A stretch of DNA of 64,000 nt from Pontimicrobium sp. SW4 (GTDB lineage: Bacteria; Bacteroidota; Bacteroidia; Flavobacteriales; Flavobacteriaceae). The DNA lies in assembly GCF_039954625.1 (NCBI RefSeq), contig NZ_CP157199.1, positions 372,001 to 436,000 on the forward strand, written 5' to 3'. Both the position numbers and the translations under genes were made by a program. Shown one piece after another: positions 1 to 9,365 of this stretch. The notes below the pieces were generated by a model. That model ran no database searches. It saw only the letters and a list, made by a program, of their open reading frames with translations, and was not told the origin of the DNA. The number at the start of each line of letters is the position of its first letter. Position 1 is the stretch's first letter.

Positions 1-25
1 AACTAACTAAACTAATTATTTAATT

Positions 26-1558
26 ATGGCAGATACAGTAGAAAACAATAATCAGTCTGATTTATTTGGGCATCCAAGAGGCTTATTTTATTTATTCTTT
101 GCAGAATTATGGGAGCGTTTTAGTTTCTATGGAATGAGAGCTTTATTAACGCTTTACATGATTGAAGTGATATTTGAAGCATTAATGGAAAGAGATTTTG
201 CTACGGCAGTAGTATATTCTTCGTACGGATCTTTAGTATATGCTTCAACAGTAATTGGTGGAAGAATTTCTGACAAAATACTAGGGATGCGAAGCTCTAT
301 ATTTTTAGGAGGTATTTTGATGGCTTTAGGTCATTTTGTCCTTGCGATAGAAAATAATGTAGCTTTCTTTTTAGCCCTATCTTTTATTATTGTTGGTAAT
401 GGTTTTTTTAAGCCTAATATATCCACGTTTGTAGGCTCACTATATCCAGATGGTGATACCAGAAAGGACTCAGGGTTTACTATTTTTTATATGGGAATTA
501 ATATTGGAGGCTTTGTGGCACCTTTACTATGTGCTTGGTTAGCAAAGGCTTATGGGTATCATTATGGTTTTGGATTGGCAGGCATAGGGATGTTAACAGG
601 ACTTATTTTCTTTTGGAGTGGTATTAAAAAGAATGTTTTTGGAGATAAGGGAATGCCTCCAAACCCAGAAGTTTATAAAAAGAAAATTTTAGGAATTCCT
701 CAAAAAACGTTCGTTCCAATTGTTGCTTTCCTAAGTGCACCAATAATAGCATATTTACTATCTTCTTATAAGTCTATAGCAAACGGAGAATCTTTTTTAG
801 GAGATGAAACTGTGGTTGGATTATTATTCAAAATTATTTTGGTTGCTGTTGTTGCTTATATGGCGAATATAATGATTAAAGCGACTTTAGATGAGCGAAA
901 AAAATTATTTATGGCAGTTTTAATTACGTTTTTTATGACACTTTTTTGGGGTTTTCATGAATTATCAGGAAGTGTAATTACCTTATTTGCTTCTAGAAAT
1001 GTTGATTTATCCTTAATAAACGCTGGTCAAACAAATGCACTGAACTCAATGTTCATTATTATATTGGCCATCCCAATTTCACTATTATGGGGTTACTTAT
1101 CTAAAAGAGGGTTAAACCCAAGAACGCCCTATAAGTTTGGTTTGGGATTAGTGCTAGCTGGTGTCAGTTTTTATGTGTTGGCGTTAAGTGGAGGAAGTGC
1201 TAATGAAAATGGTATGGTACCAATGTGGTATCTATTAGCAATGTATTTTATTATATCTGTTGGTGAGTTATTTATGTCACCTGTTGGGTTATCTAAAATT
1301 ACTGATTTATCACCAAAACGAATTGTAGCCTTTATGATGGGTATATGGTTTTTGTCTTCCGCTTTTGCATTTCAAATAGTTGGGTTTATCGGAAAAAAAT
1401 TGGCTATTGAAAGTACAGATGCCAATATTGGAGGTTTTGATACGTTGAGTGTTTATACCGATGGATTTAGCTTAATTGCGCAATATTCTATTGGTGCAGG
1501 TCTTATTGTTCTTGTATTTGGACCATTAATGAAAAAGCTAATGGGTAACGTTCATTAA
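26..1558 (+). CDS. POT/PTR family proton-coupled di/tripeptide transporter
   Basis: Inner-membrane symporter of the proton-dependent oligopeptide transporter family (major facilitator superfamily), expected to import di- and tripeptides. At 510 residues it has the usual family length, with about 12 to 14 hydrophobic segments. The family's proton-coupling motif ExxER is present as E27-L-W-E30-R31 followed by FSFYG, and the second signature FYMGINIG lies near residue 155. The start at 26 places the ExxER helix as TM1 with a short cytoplasmic leader. Only 25 bases lie upstream in the window, so its promoter is not visible. A strong terminator follows. Substrate is inferred from family only. Confidence 0.93.
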   Translation: MADTVENNNQSDLFGHPRGLFYLFFAELWERFSFYGMRALLTLYMIEVIFEALMERDFATAVVYSSYGSLVYASTVIGGRISDKILGMRSSIFLGGILMALGHFVLAIENNVAFFLALSFIIVGNGFFKPNISTFVGSLYPDGDTRKDSGFTIFYMGINIGGFVAPLLCAWLAKAYGYHYGFGLAGIGMLTGLIFFWSGIKKNVFGDKGMPPNPEVYKKKILGIPQKTFVPIVAFLSAPIIAYLLSSYKSIANGESFLGDETVVGLLFKIILVAVVAYMANIMIKATLDERKKLFMAVLITFFMTLFWGFHELSGSVITLFASRNVDLSLINAGQTNALNSMFIIILAIPISLLWGYLSKRGLNPRTPYKFGLGLVLAGVSFYVLALSGGSANENGMVPMWYLLAMYFIISVGELFMSPVGLSKITDLSPKRIVAFMMGIWFLSSAFAFQIVGFIGKKLAIESTDANIGGFDTLSVYTDGFSLIAQYSIGAGLIVLVFGPLMKKLMGNVH

Positions 1559-1583
1559 TCGAAAAAACAGTTAAAATAAACGT

Positions 1584-1611
1584 AAAATGCTCCTTTTTAG
1601 GAGCATTTTTT
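1584..1611 (+). terminator. Rho-independent terminator after the POT transporter
   Basis: Inverted repeat AAAATGCTCC / GGAGCATTTT with a TTTTTA loop and a T-run. It lies 26 bases after the transporter stop and before the thioredoxin gene, so the two genes are probably separate units. Confidence 0.85.
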
Positions 1612-1646
1612 GTAAGTTAGGCACATATTTTGCAACAAATCGAATT

Positions 1647-2195
1647 ATGAAAAAGATAGTAATAACCTTCGTGCTAGTCTTTGCTGTAAACCTAATATCA
1701 GCACAAGATATAAATTGGGTAACCATTGAAGAAGCTGTTGAGCTTCAAAAGAAAACACCTAAAAAAATCATGATAGACATGTACACCGTTTGGTGTGGAC
1801 CATGTAAATTGATGGATCGAATTACATTTAAAAATAAAGATGTAGTTGCTTATGTAAATGAGCATTATTATGCTGTAAAATTTAATGCAGAAGGAAACGA
1901 TGAGCTTGTATTTAATGGTAGAGTATTCTCTAACCCTAATTACGAACCAGCTAGGGCAAAATCTAGAAATTCAGCACATCAATTAACACGATATTTTCAA
2001 GTTTCAGCTTACCCAACAGTTGTTTTTTTAGATGAAGATTTAAAAATGCTAGTACCATTAAGAGGTGTTAAAAAACCTCAAGAACTTGAATTATACTTAA
2101 AGATGTTTAAAAAGGACGAGCATAAAAACATTAAATCGCAAGACGCTTTTACTGAGTATTACAAAGCATTCAAGCCTGAGTTTACAGAGAAGTAA
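1647..2195 (+). CDS. Exported thioredoxin-fold protein (CGPC)
   Basis: A 182-residue thioredoxin-family protein. An in-frame ATG at 1587 sits inside the terminator hairpin, so the ATG at 1647, which begins a clear signal peptide ending in ISAQ (about residues 1-20), is the better start. The redox motif W-C50-G-P-C53 follows a short helix, and the cis-proline region is S-A-Y-P-T near residue 145. A periplasmic thiol-disulfide or DUF255/thioredoxin_7-like role is likely. It ends two bases before the stop of the convergent comEC gene. The electron partner is unknown. Confidence 0.85.
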   Translation: MKKIVITFVLVFAVNLISAQDINWVTIEEAVELQKKTPKKIMIDMYTVWCGPCKLMDRITFKNKDVVAYVNEHYYAVKFNAEGNDELVFNGRVFSNPNYEPARAKSRNSAHQLTRYFQVSAYPTVVFLDEDLKMLVPLRGVKKPQELELYLKMFKKDEHKNIKSQDAFTEYYKAFKPEFTEK

Positions 2196-2197
2196 TT

Positions 2198-4237
2198 TTA
2201 ATAATCATATATAAAAGCTCCTTTTTCACTTGTCCTATGGAAACGGATTTTTTTTGCTTCACAAGTAACTTTCCAACGTTCTTGATAGCTTTTGTAATTA
2301 CTTCCATCACTTATTATTAATTCAGGCTGTAACCATTCTATTAATCGTTCTAAGTTAATTTTAGGAGAGTATTGAAGCAATACTATAGTAGGCTTAAATT
2401 TTGAAGTTTTATAAACACCTAAACTATCTATTACTAATAGTTTATGATTGTTAAAAATATAGATGTTTTTAATGGAATCAATAGTAGTAGTTTTTATATG
2501 GGCACCAACTTTGTAGTTGGTAATAGTTTTTTCATTCTGTAAAATACTATCATTGATGCTTGTATAAAGATGCAATTCTTGGTTTGCTTTATGACCGATA
2601 ATACTGTGTCTTGATTTGTGGAATACTACAAAGGAATTTTCAACATTTTTCTTTTTGTCAAACATTAAAACACCTTGACTAACAATAATGATGGCAAGTA
2701 AAGAAATAATACTTCTTAACGTTTTAGTTTTCAAATAAAATATGATGCCAATAATGATTGTATAACTAATTAGTACATGTATAAAGTCAAAAGAAATATT
2801 TTTAAACAAAAAAGATTCTTGATTTGCTACCCAATCAACAAGCATATTCATTTTTGAAATAATAGTTCCATAAGCATTTGTAAGAAAAGATGGGAGCAGA
2901 TTTAGTAATGATAGTCCAACGACAATAATTCCTAAACCTAAAATTATTCCTAGGAATGGAATAATAGCAAGATTTGAAATAAAGAATAATCCTGGAAACT
3001 GATGAAAATAATATAGACTTATTGGTATAATGCCAAATTGAGCAGCAAGTGTTACAGTAAAAATATTCCAGAATATTTTTACCAACTTAAGTTTAGGTTG
3101 CCATAGTTTATCTAACATTGGTTGTATGGCAACAATTGCAAAAACTGCCAGATAGCTTAGTTGAAAACCTACATCAAATAAAAAGGTTGGTTTCCATAGT
3201 AAAAGGATAAACATGGATATAGTCAATGTATTGTATACATTGGTTGGTCTTTTTAAATTTATGGCTATTGCTACCACAGTAAACATACTTACGGCTCTAA
3301 CAACCGAAGCAGATAATCCAGCAACTATTGCAAAACTCCATAAAACTATAATTAGCAATGAGGTTTTAATAAGTAAACCATGTTTCAAGTATTCTATAGG
3401 TTTAAACAAAACATTTAATAGAATAAGAATAATCCCAACATGCAAACCAGAAACCGCCAGTATATGTATGGCTCCAGCTTGTGTATAATTATCATATATC
3501 TCTTTAGATATGTCTTGTCTTTGCCCTAATAGTAATGCATTAATTATAGCAAGTTCTTCAGGTTTAAAACTATAGCTTTGAAGTTTACTATTTATGATTT
3601 CTCTTAGTAAGCTAGCAAAACCGAATAGTGTGTGTTTGTTTTTACTTATAGTATAAATTTCAGTATTTGAAACAAAAAGTTGATGATAAATATGTTGTTT
3701 CTTTAAATAAGCTTTATAATCAAATTGATAAGGATTTAGAGGAGGAATCAATTCCTTAAACTGTGTTTTAGTTATTAAAATGTCATCAACTTTTAGAGGG
3801 GATGTTGTTGAATCTTTAGCAACATTTAGTAGCGAACGACCAGAGATTTTTGTACTATCAAGACTCAAGATGTCAATAATATACTTGTCGTAAAAACTTC
3901 CTGATTTTAAAACCTCTCTTATTCTAAGGCTTATTAGTAGAGTTGAATCTGTTTGCTTTTTATTAAGCTTAGTATAGTGATTATTAAAATTAGACTCAGT
4001 ATGTGTATTAATACTTAAACAGCCAATACAAATGGTTGTCAAATAAATAACATATGCAGCCCAAGAATGTTTCTTTCGAGTATTTTTAAAGATGAATAAA
4101 TCAACAATTAACATTAATAAAAAAGCAACGCTTAAACTTATAATATACACTGTGTTTACATCAAAAAAATATCCAATAAGAATACCTATGATTAAGCATA
4201 TAGCCAGTTTAATTATCGTAAAATTAAGCAGTTGCAT
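2198..4237 (-). CDS. comEC: ComEC/Rec2-family DNA uptake channel protein
   Basis: Integral membrane protein of 679 residues expected to carry single-stranded DNA across the inner membrane during natural transformation. An N-terminal DUF4131-type region is followed by the competence domain with the conserved stretch AGAIHILAVSGLHVG near residue 255 and many hydrophobic helices. The C-terminal soluble part (about 525-679) looks like a metallo-beta-lactamase fold remnant: it has an IISDGSN stretch and ends R-T-S-E-K-G-A, but I find no HxHxDH metal motif. It is the last gene of a minus-strand cluster (surE, 93-residue protein, lpxB, C40 hydrolase, comEC). Confidence 0.9.
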   Translation of the reverse strand: MQLLNFTIIKLAICLIIGILIGYFFDVNTVYIISLSVAFLLMLIVDLFIFKNTRKKHSWAAYVIYLTTICIGCLSINTHTESNFNNHYTKLNKKQTDSTLLISLRIREVLKSGSFYDKYIIDILSLDSTKISGRSLLNVAKDSTTSPLKVDDILITKTQFKELIPPLNPYQFDYKAYLKKQHIYHQLFVSNTEIYTISKNKHTLFGFASLLREIINSKLQSYSFKPEELAIINALLLGQRQDISKEIYDNYTQAGAIHILAVSGLHVGIILILLNVLFKPIEYLKHGLLIKTSLLIIVLWSFAIVAGLSASVVRAVSMFTVVAIAINLKRPTNVYNTLTISMFILLLWKPTFLFDVGFQLSYLAVFAIVAIQPMLDKLWQPKLKLVKIFWNIFTVTLAAQFGIIPISLYYFHQFPGLFFISNLAIIPFLGIILGLGIIVVGLSLLNLLPSFLTNAYGTIISKMNMLVDWVANQESFLFKNISFDFIHVLISYTIIIGIIFYLKTKTLRSIISLLAIIIVSQGVLMFDKKKNVENSFVVFHKSRHSIIGHKANQELHLYTSINDSILQNEKTITNYKVGAHIKTTTIDSIKNIYIFNNHKLLVIDSLGVYKTSKFKPTIVLLQYSPKINLERLIEWLQPELIISDGSNYKSYQERWKVTCEAKKIRFHRTSEKGAFIYDY

Positions 4238-4258
4238 ACATGTAAGATAATAAAAATC

Positions 4259-4792
4259 TTACAAAACACGTCTTGCTTGTACAAAGGCAAAATACCAATA
4301 ACGTTCTTTTAATTTTGAATTAATAACACCTTTACTTGTAGAAGCATGGATGAATTCTACATCATCATTATTTACATTGGTTACAATACCAACATGATTC
4401 ACTTTTCTGCTGTTTTTTTTGGTTGCAAAAAACAGTAAATCACCTTTTTTCACTTCTTTTAAATCAATCCAATCACCTGATTTAGCTAAATCATGAGTTG
4501 TTCTTGGCAGCAATATAGATTCACTTTTATATGAAGTTTGAATGAGCCCAGAACAATCCATTCCTCTTTTTGTAGTACCTCCGTACTTATATTTAACACC
4601 TTCAAATTGTTGAGCATAATACACAATATTTTCTGCTTTTAAACTTTCAGAACTTGCGTTATAGGTTTTCTTACTTTTTTTTAACCGATGTGTTTTTGCA
4701 ATGGGTTCGCTCTTGTTTTTAGTCGTAAGTTTTGAAGATTTACAAGACGTAAAACCAATAAGAAGTAATAAAATAAAGGGCAAAAATCGCAT
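4259..4792 (-). CDS. NlpC/P60 (C40) peptidoglycan hydrolase lipoprotein
   Basis: Predicted cell-envelope endopeptidase cleaving stem peptides of peptidoglycan. The 177-residue protein has a lipoprotein signal with Cys17 (GFTSC), a basic linker, then a C40 domain with catalytic Cys80 in MDCSG, His133 in NHVGIV and His149 in EFIHAS. All three triad positions are visible. It sits 21 bases from comEC and 21 bases from lpxB on the same strand, so co-transcription is likely. The link with comEC may be only positional. Confidence 0.92.
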   Translation of the reverse strand: MRFLPFILLLLIGFTSCKSSKLTTKNKSEPIAKTHRLKKSKKTYNASSESLKAENIVYYAQQFEGVKYKYGGTTKRGMDCSGLIQTSYKSESILLPRTTHDLAKSGDWIDLKEVKKGDLLFFATKKNSRKVNHVGIVTNVNNDDVEFIHASTSKGVINSKLKERYWYFAFVQARRVL

Positions 4793-4813
4793 AAAAACTA
4801 TATGTAGTCATTG

Positions 4814-5929
4814 CTAATTTAAAGAATTAAAAATTAATTGTGCAACTTTCTCACTAGCGCCTTTGCCACCGAGCTTTTTTTCAAGTTCGTAATAGCTTAT
4901 AAAAAACTTGGAGCGTTCATAATCATCTAGAATTTTTTGCAGCTCCTTATTTATACGATTTGTATTGCATTCATTTTGAATCAGTTCGGTAACAACTTCC
5001 TTGTCCATAATTAAATTCACTAGTGAAATATATTTAATATGCTTTACTAAACGTTTACCTATTTGATATGATAACCATGAACCTTTATAGCACACTACTT
5101 GAGGAACTTTAAATAAGGCTGTTTCTAAGGTAGCAGTGCCAGATGTTACCAAAGCAGCCTTGGATACACTTAGCAAATCATACGTTTTATTACTTACAAA
5201 ATGGACATTGGCTTTTTTAATAAATTGTTGGTAGAAACTATAATCTTGACTAGGTGCACCAGCGATAACAAATTGGTAATTTTTAAAATTTTCAACCACA
5301 CTCAGCATTATAGAAAGCATTTTTGTTATCTCTTGTTTTCTGCTTCCTGGTAATAAGGCAATAATTGGTTTGTTACTTAGTTCATGTTCTGCTCTAAATT
5401 CATATAAATCAACTTGTGTTCTATTGGCTATTGCATCAATTAATGGATGACCAACAAACTCTACTGGATAATTATGTTTGTCTTCATAAAACGATTTTTC
5501 AAAAGGAAGAATAACATACATTTTATCAACATCCCTTTTAATAGCATTGATTCTATTTTCTTTCCATGCCCAAATTTGTGGTGAAATATAATAATGCGTT
5601 TTAAATCCTTTGACTTTCGCCCATTTTGCTATACGTAAATTAAATCCAGGGTAGTCTATAAATATAATTGCATCTGGATTATAGGTTTCAATATCTTGCT
5701 TACAGAATTTAAGGTTTTTGGTAATGGTTCTAAGGTTCATAATAACCTCGATAAAACCCATAAAGGCCAATTCTTTATAATGCTTAATTAAAGTACCACC
5801 AACATTTTGCATAAGATCGCCTCCCCAAAACCTGAACTCAGCGTTCACATCTTGGTGTTGGAGTGCTTTCATGAGATTAGATCCATGTAAGTCACCCGAA
5901 GCTTCTCCTGAAATAATGTAGTACTTCAT
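4814..5929 (-). CDS. lpxB: Lipid-A-disaccharide synthase
   Basis: Glycosyltransferase family 19 enzyme that joins UDP-2,3-diacylglucosamine and lipid X to form the lipid A disaccharide at the inner membrane face. The 371-residue length is normal. The N-terminal signature SGEASGDLHGSNL (residues 7-19), the motif ALLPGSRKQEI near 195 and TSGTATLE near 265 are all present. It lies four bases after the small membrane-protein gene, in the surE-comEC cluster. Confidence 0.96.
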   Translation of the reverse strand: MKYYIISGEASGDLHGSNLMKALQHQDVNAEFRFWGGDLMQNVGGTLIKHYKELAFMGFIEVIMNLRTITKNLKFCKQDIETYNPDAIIFIDYPGFNLRIAKWAKVKGFKTHYYISPQIWAWKENRINAIKRDVDKMYVILPFEKSFYEDKHNYPVEFVGHPLIDAIANRTQVDLYEFRAEHELSNKPIIALLPGSRKQEITKMLSIMLSVVENFKNYQFVIAGAPSQDYSFYQQFIKKANVHFVSNKTYDLLSVSKAALVTSGTATLETALFKVPQVVCYKGSWLSYQIGKRLVKHIKYISLVNLIMDKEVVTELIQNECNTNRINKELQKILDDYERSKFFISYYELEKKLGGKGASEKVAQLIFNSLN

Positions 5930-5933
5930 GTAT

Positions 5934-6215
5934 TTATAATTTAATTACAAACGTAAAAACAGCAATTAAAACAGTGGCTAAAAGCACACCTTTAGCACGA
6001 TGGTCTTGTTTCTTTTTTATAAAAACAAAAAAAGCTCCAAGGTTTACAATAGCACCGAGACTCACTAATTTGCCTAAAAACCCTTCAGTATTTGCAGCTT
6101 TAATAACCGTAAAAGGATCGTCTCCTTTTCCTAAAAACATTGCTGCAAAATATAAGCCAATAGCGTTAGCAACTAGTCCAACTAGTATGCCAATAATAAT
6201 ATTTTTATTCTTCAT
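5934..6215 (-). CDS. Small three-helix membrane protein, unknown function
   Basis: A 93-residue hydrophobic protein with three predicted transmembrane helices (about residues 5-28, 45-65 and 75-92) separated by short charged loops. I recognise no catalytic motif. It overlaps the 3' end of surE by 11 bases and lies four bases before lpxB, so it is translationally coupled within the cluster. A membrane role linked to lipid A synthesis is only a guess from position. Confidence 0.8.
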   Translation of the reverse strand: MKNKNIIIGILVGLVANAIGLYFAAMFLGKGDDPFTVIKAANTEGFLGKLVSLGAIVNLGAFFVFIKKKQDHRAKGVLLATVLIAVFTFVIKL

Positions 6216-6984
6216 TAAAAGACCATGAGTTTAATTGTTGTATAAAATGGTGAGCAGTCATGTCAAATTGTACAGGAACTACCGAAATATAACCCTGTTT
6301 TAAAGCCCACTCATCGGTATCTTCACCTTTATCTAAATTCACAAATTCTCCAGTTAACCAATAATAATCTTTCCCTTGCGGATTTTGACGTTTATCAAAT
6401 TTCTCCACCCAATTAGCATTTGCTTGCCTACAAACTTTAATGCCTTTAATAGCTTTTTTTGATAGATTAGGAATATTTACATTTAAAACCACCCCTTTTG
6501 GTAAACCATTATTTAAAACATTAAGTGTGATTGCCTTTATAAAACCTTCACTGGGTGCAAAATTAGCGTCATAATTATAATCTAATAATGAGAATCCAAT
6601 AGCTGGAATACCTTCTATTCCAGCTTCAATGGCAGCACTCATAGTGCCTGAGTAAATAACATTTATTGATGAATTGGAGCCATGATTGATTCCGGAAACA
6701 CATAAATCAGGTACTCTGTCTAAAATTTCATGTCTTGCCAATTTAATACAATCGGCTGGAGTGCCTGAAGTACTATATTCTACTTGAGGGCCATCATCAA
6801 TATGTTCTTTTCTGCAATGTAAAGTAGCATCAACAGTAATTGCATGACCCATCCCACTTTGTGGACTATCTGGCGCCACAACAACAACGTCACCAATAGT
6901 ATTCATAACTTTAATTAAAGTTCTAATACCTGGAGCCGTAATACCATCATCATTTGTAACAAGAATAAGTGGTTTTTTATGCAT
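6205..6984 (-). CDS. surE: 5'/3'-nucleotidase SurE
   Basis: Stationary-phase survival nucleotidase that dephosphorylates nucleoside monophosphates. The 259-residue sequence begins with the metal-binding motif LVTNDDGI (residues 8-15), then APDSPQSGMGHAIT near 38-51 and SGINHGSN near 97-104, which supply the remaining metal and substrate residues of the family. It is the first gene of the minus-strand cluster, with a TACTTTTG promoter element about 25 bases upstream of the start. Confidence 0.96.
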   Translation of the reverse strand: MHKKPLILVTNDDGITAPGIRTLIKVMNTIGDVVVVAPDSPQSGMGHAITVDATLHCRKEHIDDGPQVEYSTSGTPADCIKLARHEILDRVPDLCVSGINHGSNSSINVIYSGTMSAAIEAGIEGIPAIGFSLLDYNYDANFAPSEGFIKAITLNVLNNGLPKGVVLNVNIPNLSKKAIKGIKVCRQANANWVEKFDKRQNPQGKDYYWLTGEFVNLDKGEDTDEWALKQGYISVVPVQFDMTAHHFIQQLNSWSFNEE

Positions 6985-7009
6985 ACTTTAACTGGAAAAT
7001 TGTGAACTA

Positions 7010-7017
7010 CAAAAGTA
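7010..7017 (-). promoter_or_regulatory. -7 element (TACTTTTG) for surE
   Basis: Reading the minus strand, TACTTTTG matches the Bacteroidota TAnnTTTG element and would start transcription about 20 bases before the surE ATG. I see no convincing TTG at the -33 position. Confidence 0.4.
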
Positions 7018-7138
7018 AATAAATTCGCTCGGAAATTCTTATTTTATACTGTTTAACAAAAAATTGTGTGTCATAACACAATATTGGCATAATTTTTTCT
7101 TTAATTTATATAAAATTTCACCCAAAAAGAAAGAAAGA

Positions 7139-9361
7139 ATGAAAAGGAATTATAATATTTTACTACTTACATTACTCTTAGCCTTTGCATCATGTAGTTT
7201 TACTACAAAAACTATAGATGATGATACCGATAAAGATAAAGCTCTTATGGAATTAATTACCATGGTATTGGAACAAGGACATTTTCAACCTAAAGACATA
7301 AATGACAACTTTTCAGAGGCAATTTTTGATGAATATATAGATCAAATAGATCCATATAAGCGTTATTTTTATGAGTCAGATATTAAGGAATTTGAAAAAT
7401 ATAAAACTGAGTTGGACGATCAAATATTGGCTTATGATGTAGCATTTTTTGATTTAACTTATGAACGTTTATTAAAGCGTATGGCAGAATCTCAAGAGGT
7501 ATATAAAGAAGTATTAAAAACCCCTTTTGATTATAATAAAAATGAAGTTTTTGAAGCAAATTATGAAAACTTAGCTTATGTGTCATCAAAAAAAGAAATG
7601 AAAGAACGTTGGAGGCACCAATTAAAGTTTTCTACTATTGCTAATTACCATGATATTGTTTTAGAGCAAGAAGCAGATATAAAAAGAAAACAAGAAGTAG
7701 GTGCTTTAGATGAAGAAGGAATTAAAACTTTAACTGATGTTGAATTAGAAAAGTTTTTTAATGATGATAGTGAAAATAAATTTGTCGTTAGATCTGATAC
7801 TGAGTTAGAAATAGAAGCACGAGAAACAACATTACGTTTACTTGATGAACTTTATGTTTTTATTAATGAAAGAGAGCGTAATGACTGGTTTACAGTGTAC
7901 ATCAATACTATTGCACGAGAATTTGACCCACATACATATTACCTAGCTCCTCAAGAAAGAGAAGAGTTTGATGTACGAATGACTGGAAAATATGAAGGTA
8001 TTGGAGCAAGGTTAATACAAAAAGGTGAATATATTACCATAACCGAACTTATATCGGGAGGTTCAGCTTGGAGACAAAACAAGTTGGAAGTTGGTGATGC
8101 CATATTAAAAGTAAGACAAGAAGATGAAGAAGAAGGCGTTAATGTTGTTGGGATGAGATCTGGTGATGCAGTTAAATATATAAAAGGTCCAAAAGGGACT
8201 AATGTTATTTTAACTCTTAAAAAAGTAGATGGAACTATTGAAGATTTGTCTATTCCAAGAGATGTTATAGAGCTTGAAGAAACGTATGCAAAGTCGTCGA
8301 CTGTTAAAAAGGATAATAAAACCTTTGGAGTGATTAATTTACCGGGTTTTTATGATAATTTCGATGATAAAAACGCACGAAATTCTGCAAGTGATATTAA
8401 GAAAGAGGTAGAGCGTTTAAAGTCCGAAGGAATGGAAGGTCTTGTAATAGATTTAAGAAATAATGGAGGAGGTTCTTTAAGGGCAGTTATAGATATGGTT
8501 GGTCTTTTTATTAAAGAAGGTCCAGTAGTGCAAGTACGTACAACTGGTGAACCAGCTGAGGTTTTAAAAGATAGAGATCGTTCTATAACCTGGGATGGTC
8601 CATTAGTAATTTTAGTGAATGAAAACTCGGCATCTGCATCAGAGATTATGGCTGCTGCATTACAAGACTATAAGCGAGCTATTGTTATTGGAAGTAAGCA
8701 AACCTTTGGTAAGGGTTCGGTACAACGAGTTGTAGATTTAAATAGATTTGTTAGAAACAATACCAACGGTGATATGGGAGCTATTAAGCTTACAATCCAA
8801 AAATATTATCGTATAAATGGAGGCTCTGTTCAGTTGAAAGGTGTTGAAAGTGATGTGGTTGTTCCAGATCGTTATAGCTATATTAATATTGGCGAAAAGG
8901 ATCAAGACAATCCATTACCATGGGATAAAATTGAAGCAGCACCTTATGAAGCTTGGGGAAATTATTTCGATTACGATGATACCATAAAAAGAAGTAAAGA
9001 ACGAATGGAACAAAGTGAGCAACTTAAGCTAATTGACGAAAATGCTAAATGGATTAAGAAAATTAGAGATAATAATAACTTTTCTTTAAACTATCAAGAC
9101 TATAAATCACAATTGGACGCTAATGAAAATGAAGCGAAACGTTTTAATAAATTAGCAGAATACAAAACAGATTTAACGTTCAACTCATTGCCTTATGAAT
9201 TGGCTTTAATAGCGCAAGATTCTACGTTAGAAATGAAGAGAGACCGTTGGCATGAAAGTTTAAGTAGAGATGTATATATTGAGGAGGCTCTTAACGTTCT
9301 TAATGATTTAAAAATGTCTTACCAAGTAAAAACAAAATTAGCGACGACAGTAAAAAATTAA
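7139..9361 (+). CDS. Carboxy-terminal processing (tail-specific) protease, S41
   Basis: Periplasmic serine protease of the Prc/Tsp type, 740 residues from the ATG at 7139. That start follows a purine-rich AAGAAAGAA and opens a lipoprotein signal with Cys19 (FASC); the in-frame ATG at 7064 would spoil the signal. An N-terminal helical domain, a PDZ domain (about 225-320) and the S41 core follow. NENSASASE supplies the nucleophilic Ser, QTFGKGSVQ supplies the Lys base, and a DUF3340-like C-terminus ends the protein. The surE cluster diverges upstream. Substrates are unknown, though the family trims or degrades envelope proteins from the C-terminus. Confidence 0.93.
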   Translation: MKRNYNILLLTLLLAFASCSFTTKTIDDDTDKDKALMELITMVLEQGHFQPKDINDNFSEAIFDEYIDQIDPYKRYFYESDIKEFEKYKTELDDQILAYDVAFFDLTYERLLKRMAESQEVYKEVLKTPFDYNKNEVFEANYENLAYVSSKKEMKERWRHQLKFSTIANYHDIVLEQEADIKRKQEVGALDEEGIKTLTDVELEKFFNDDSENKFVVRSDTELEIEARETTLRLLDELYVFINERERNDWFTVYINTIAREFDPHTYYLAPQEREEFDVRMTGKYEGIGARLIQKGEYITITELISGGSAWRQNKLEVGDAILKVRQEDEEEGVNVVGMRSGDAVKYIKGPKGTNVILTLKKVDGTIEDLSIPRDVIELEETYAKSSTVKKDNKTFGVINLPGFYDNFDDKNARNSASDIKKEVERLKSEGMEGLVIDLRNNGGGSLRAVIDMVGLFIKEGPVVQVRTTGEPAEVLKDRDRSITWDGPLVILVNENSASASEIMAAALQDYKRAIVIGSKQTFGKGSVQRVVDLNRFVRNNTNGDMGAIKLTIQKYYRINGGSVQLKGVESDVVVPDRYSYINIGEKDQDNPLPWDKIEAAPYEAWGNYFDYDDTIKRSKERMEQSEQLKLIDENAKWIKKIRDNNNFSLNYQDYKSQLDANENEAKRFNKLAEYKTDLTFNSLPYELALIAQDSTLEMKRDRWHESLSRDVYIEEALNVLNDLKMSYQVKTKLATTVKN

Positions 9362-9365
9362 TTTA

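Noticed and set aside
1587..1646. Upstream extension of the thioredoxin gene to the ATG at 1587
   Set aside because: It overlaps the terminator hairpin and would bury the signal peptide; the ATG at 1647 is a better start.
7064..7087. Small inverted repeat TTGTGT...ACACAA
   Set aside because: Arms are only six bases; not enough to call an operator.
7064..7138. Longer start for the tail-specific protease
   Set aside because: The ATG at 7139 has a purine-rich site before it and opens a clean lipoprotein signal.
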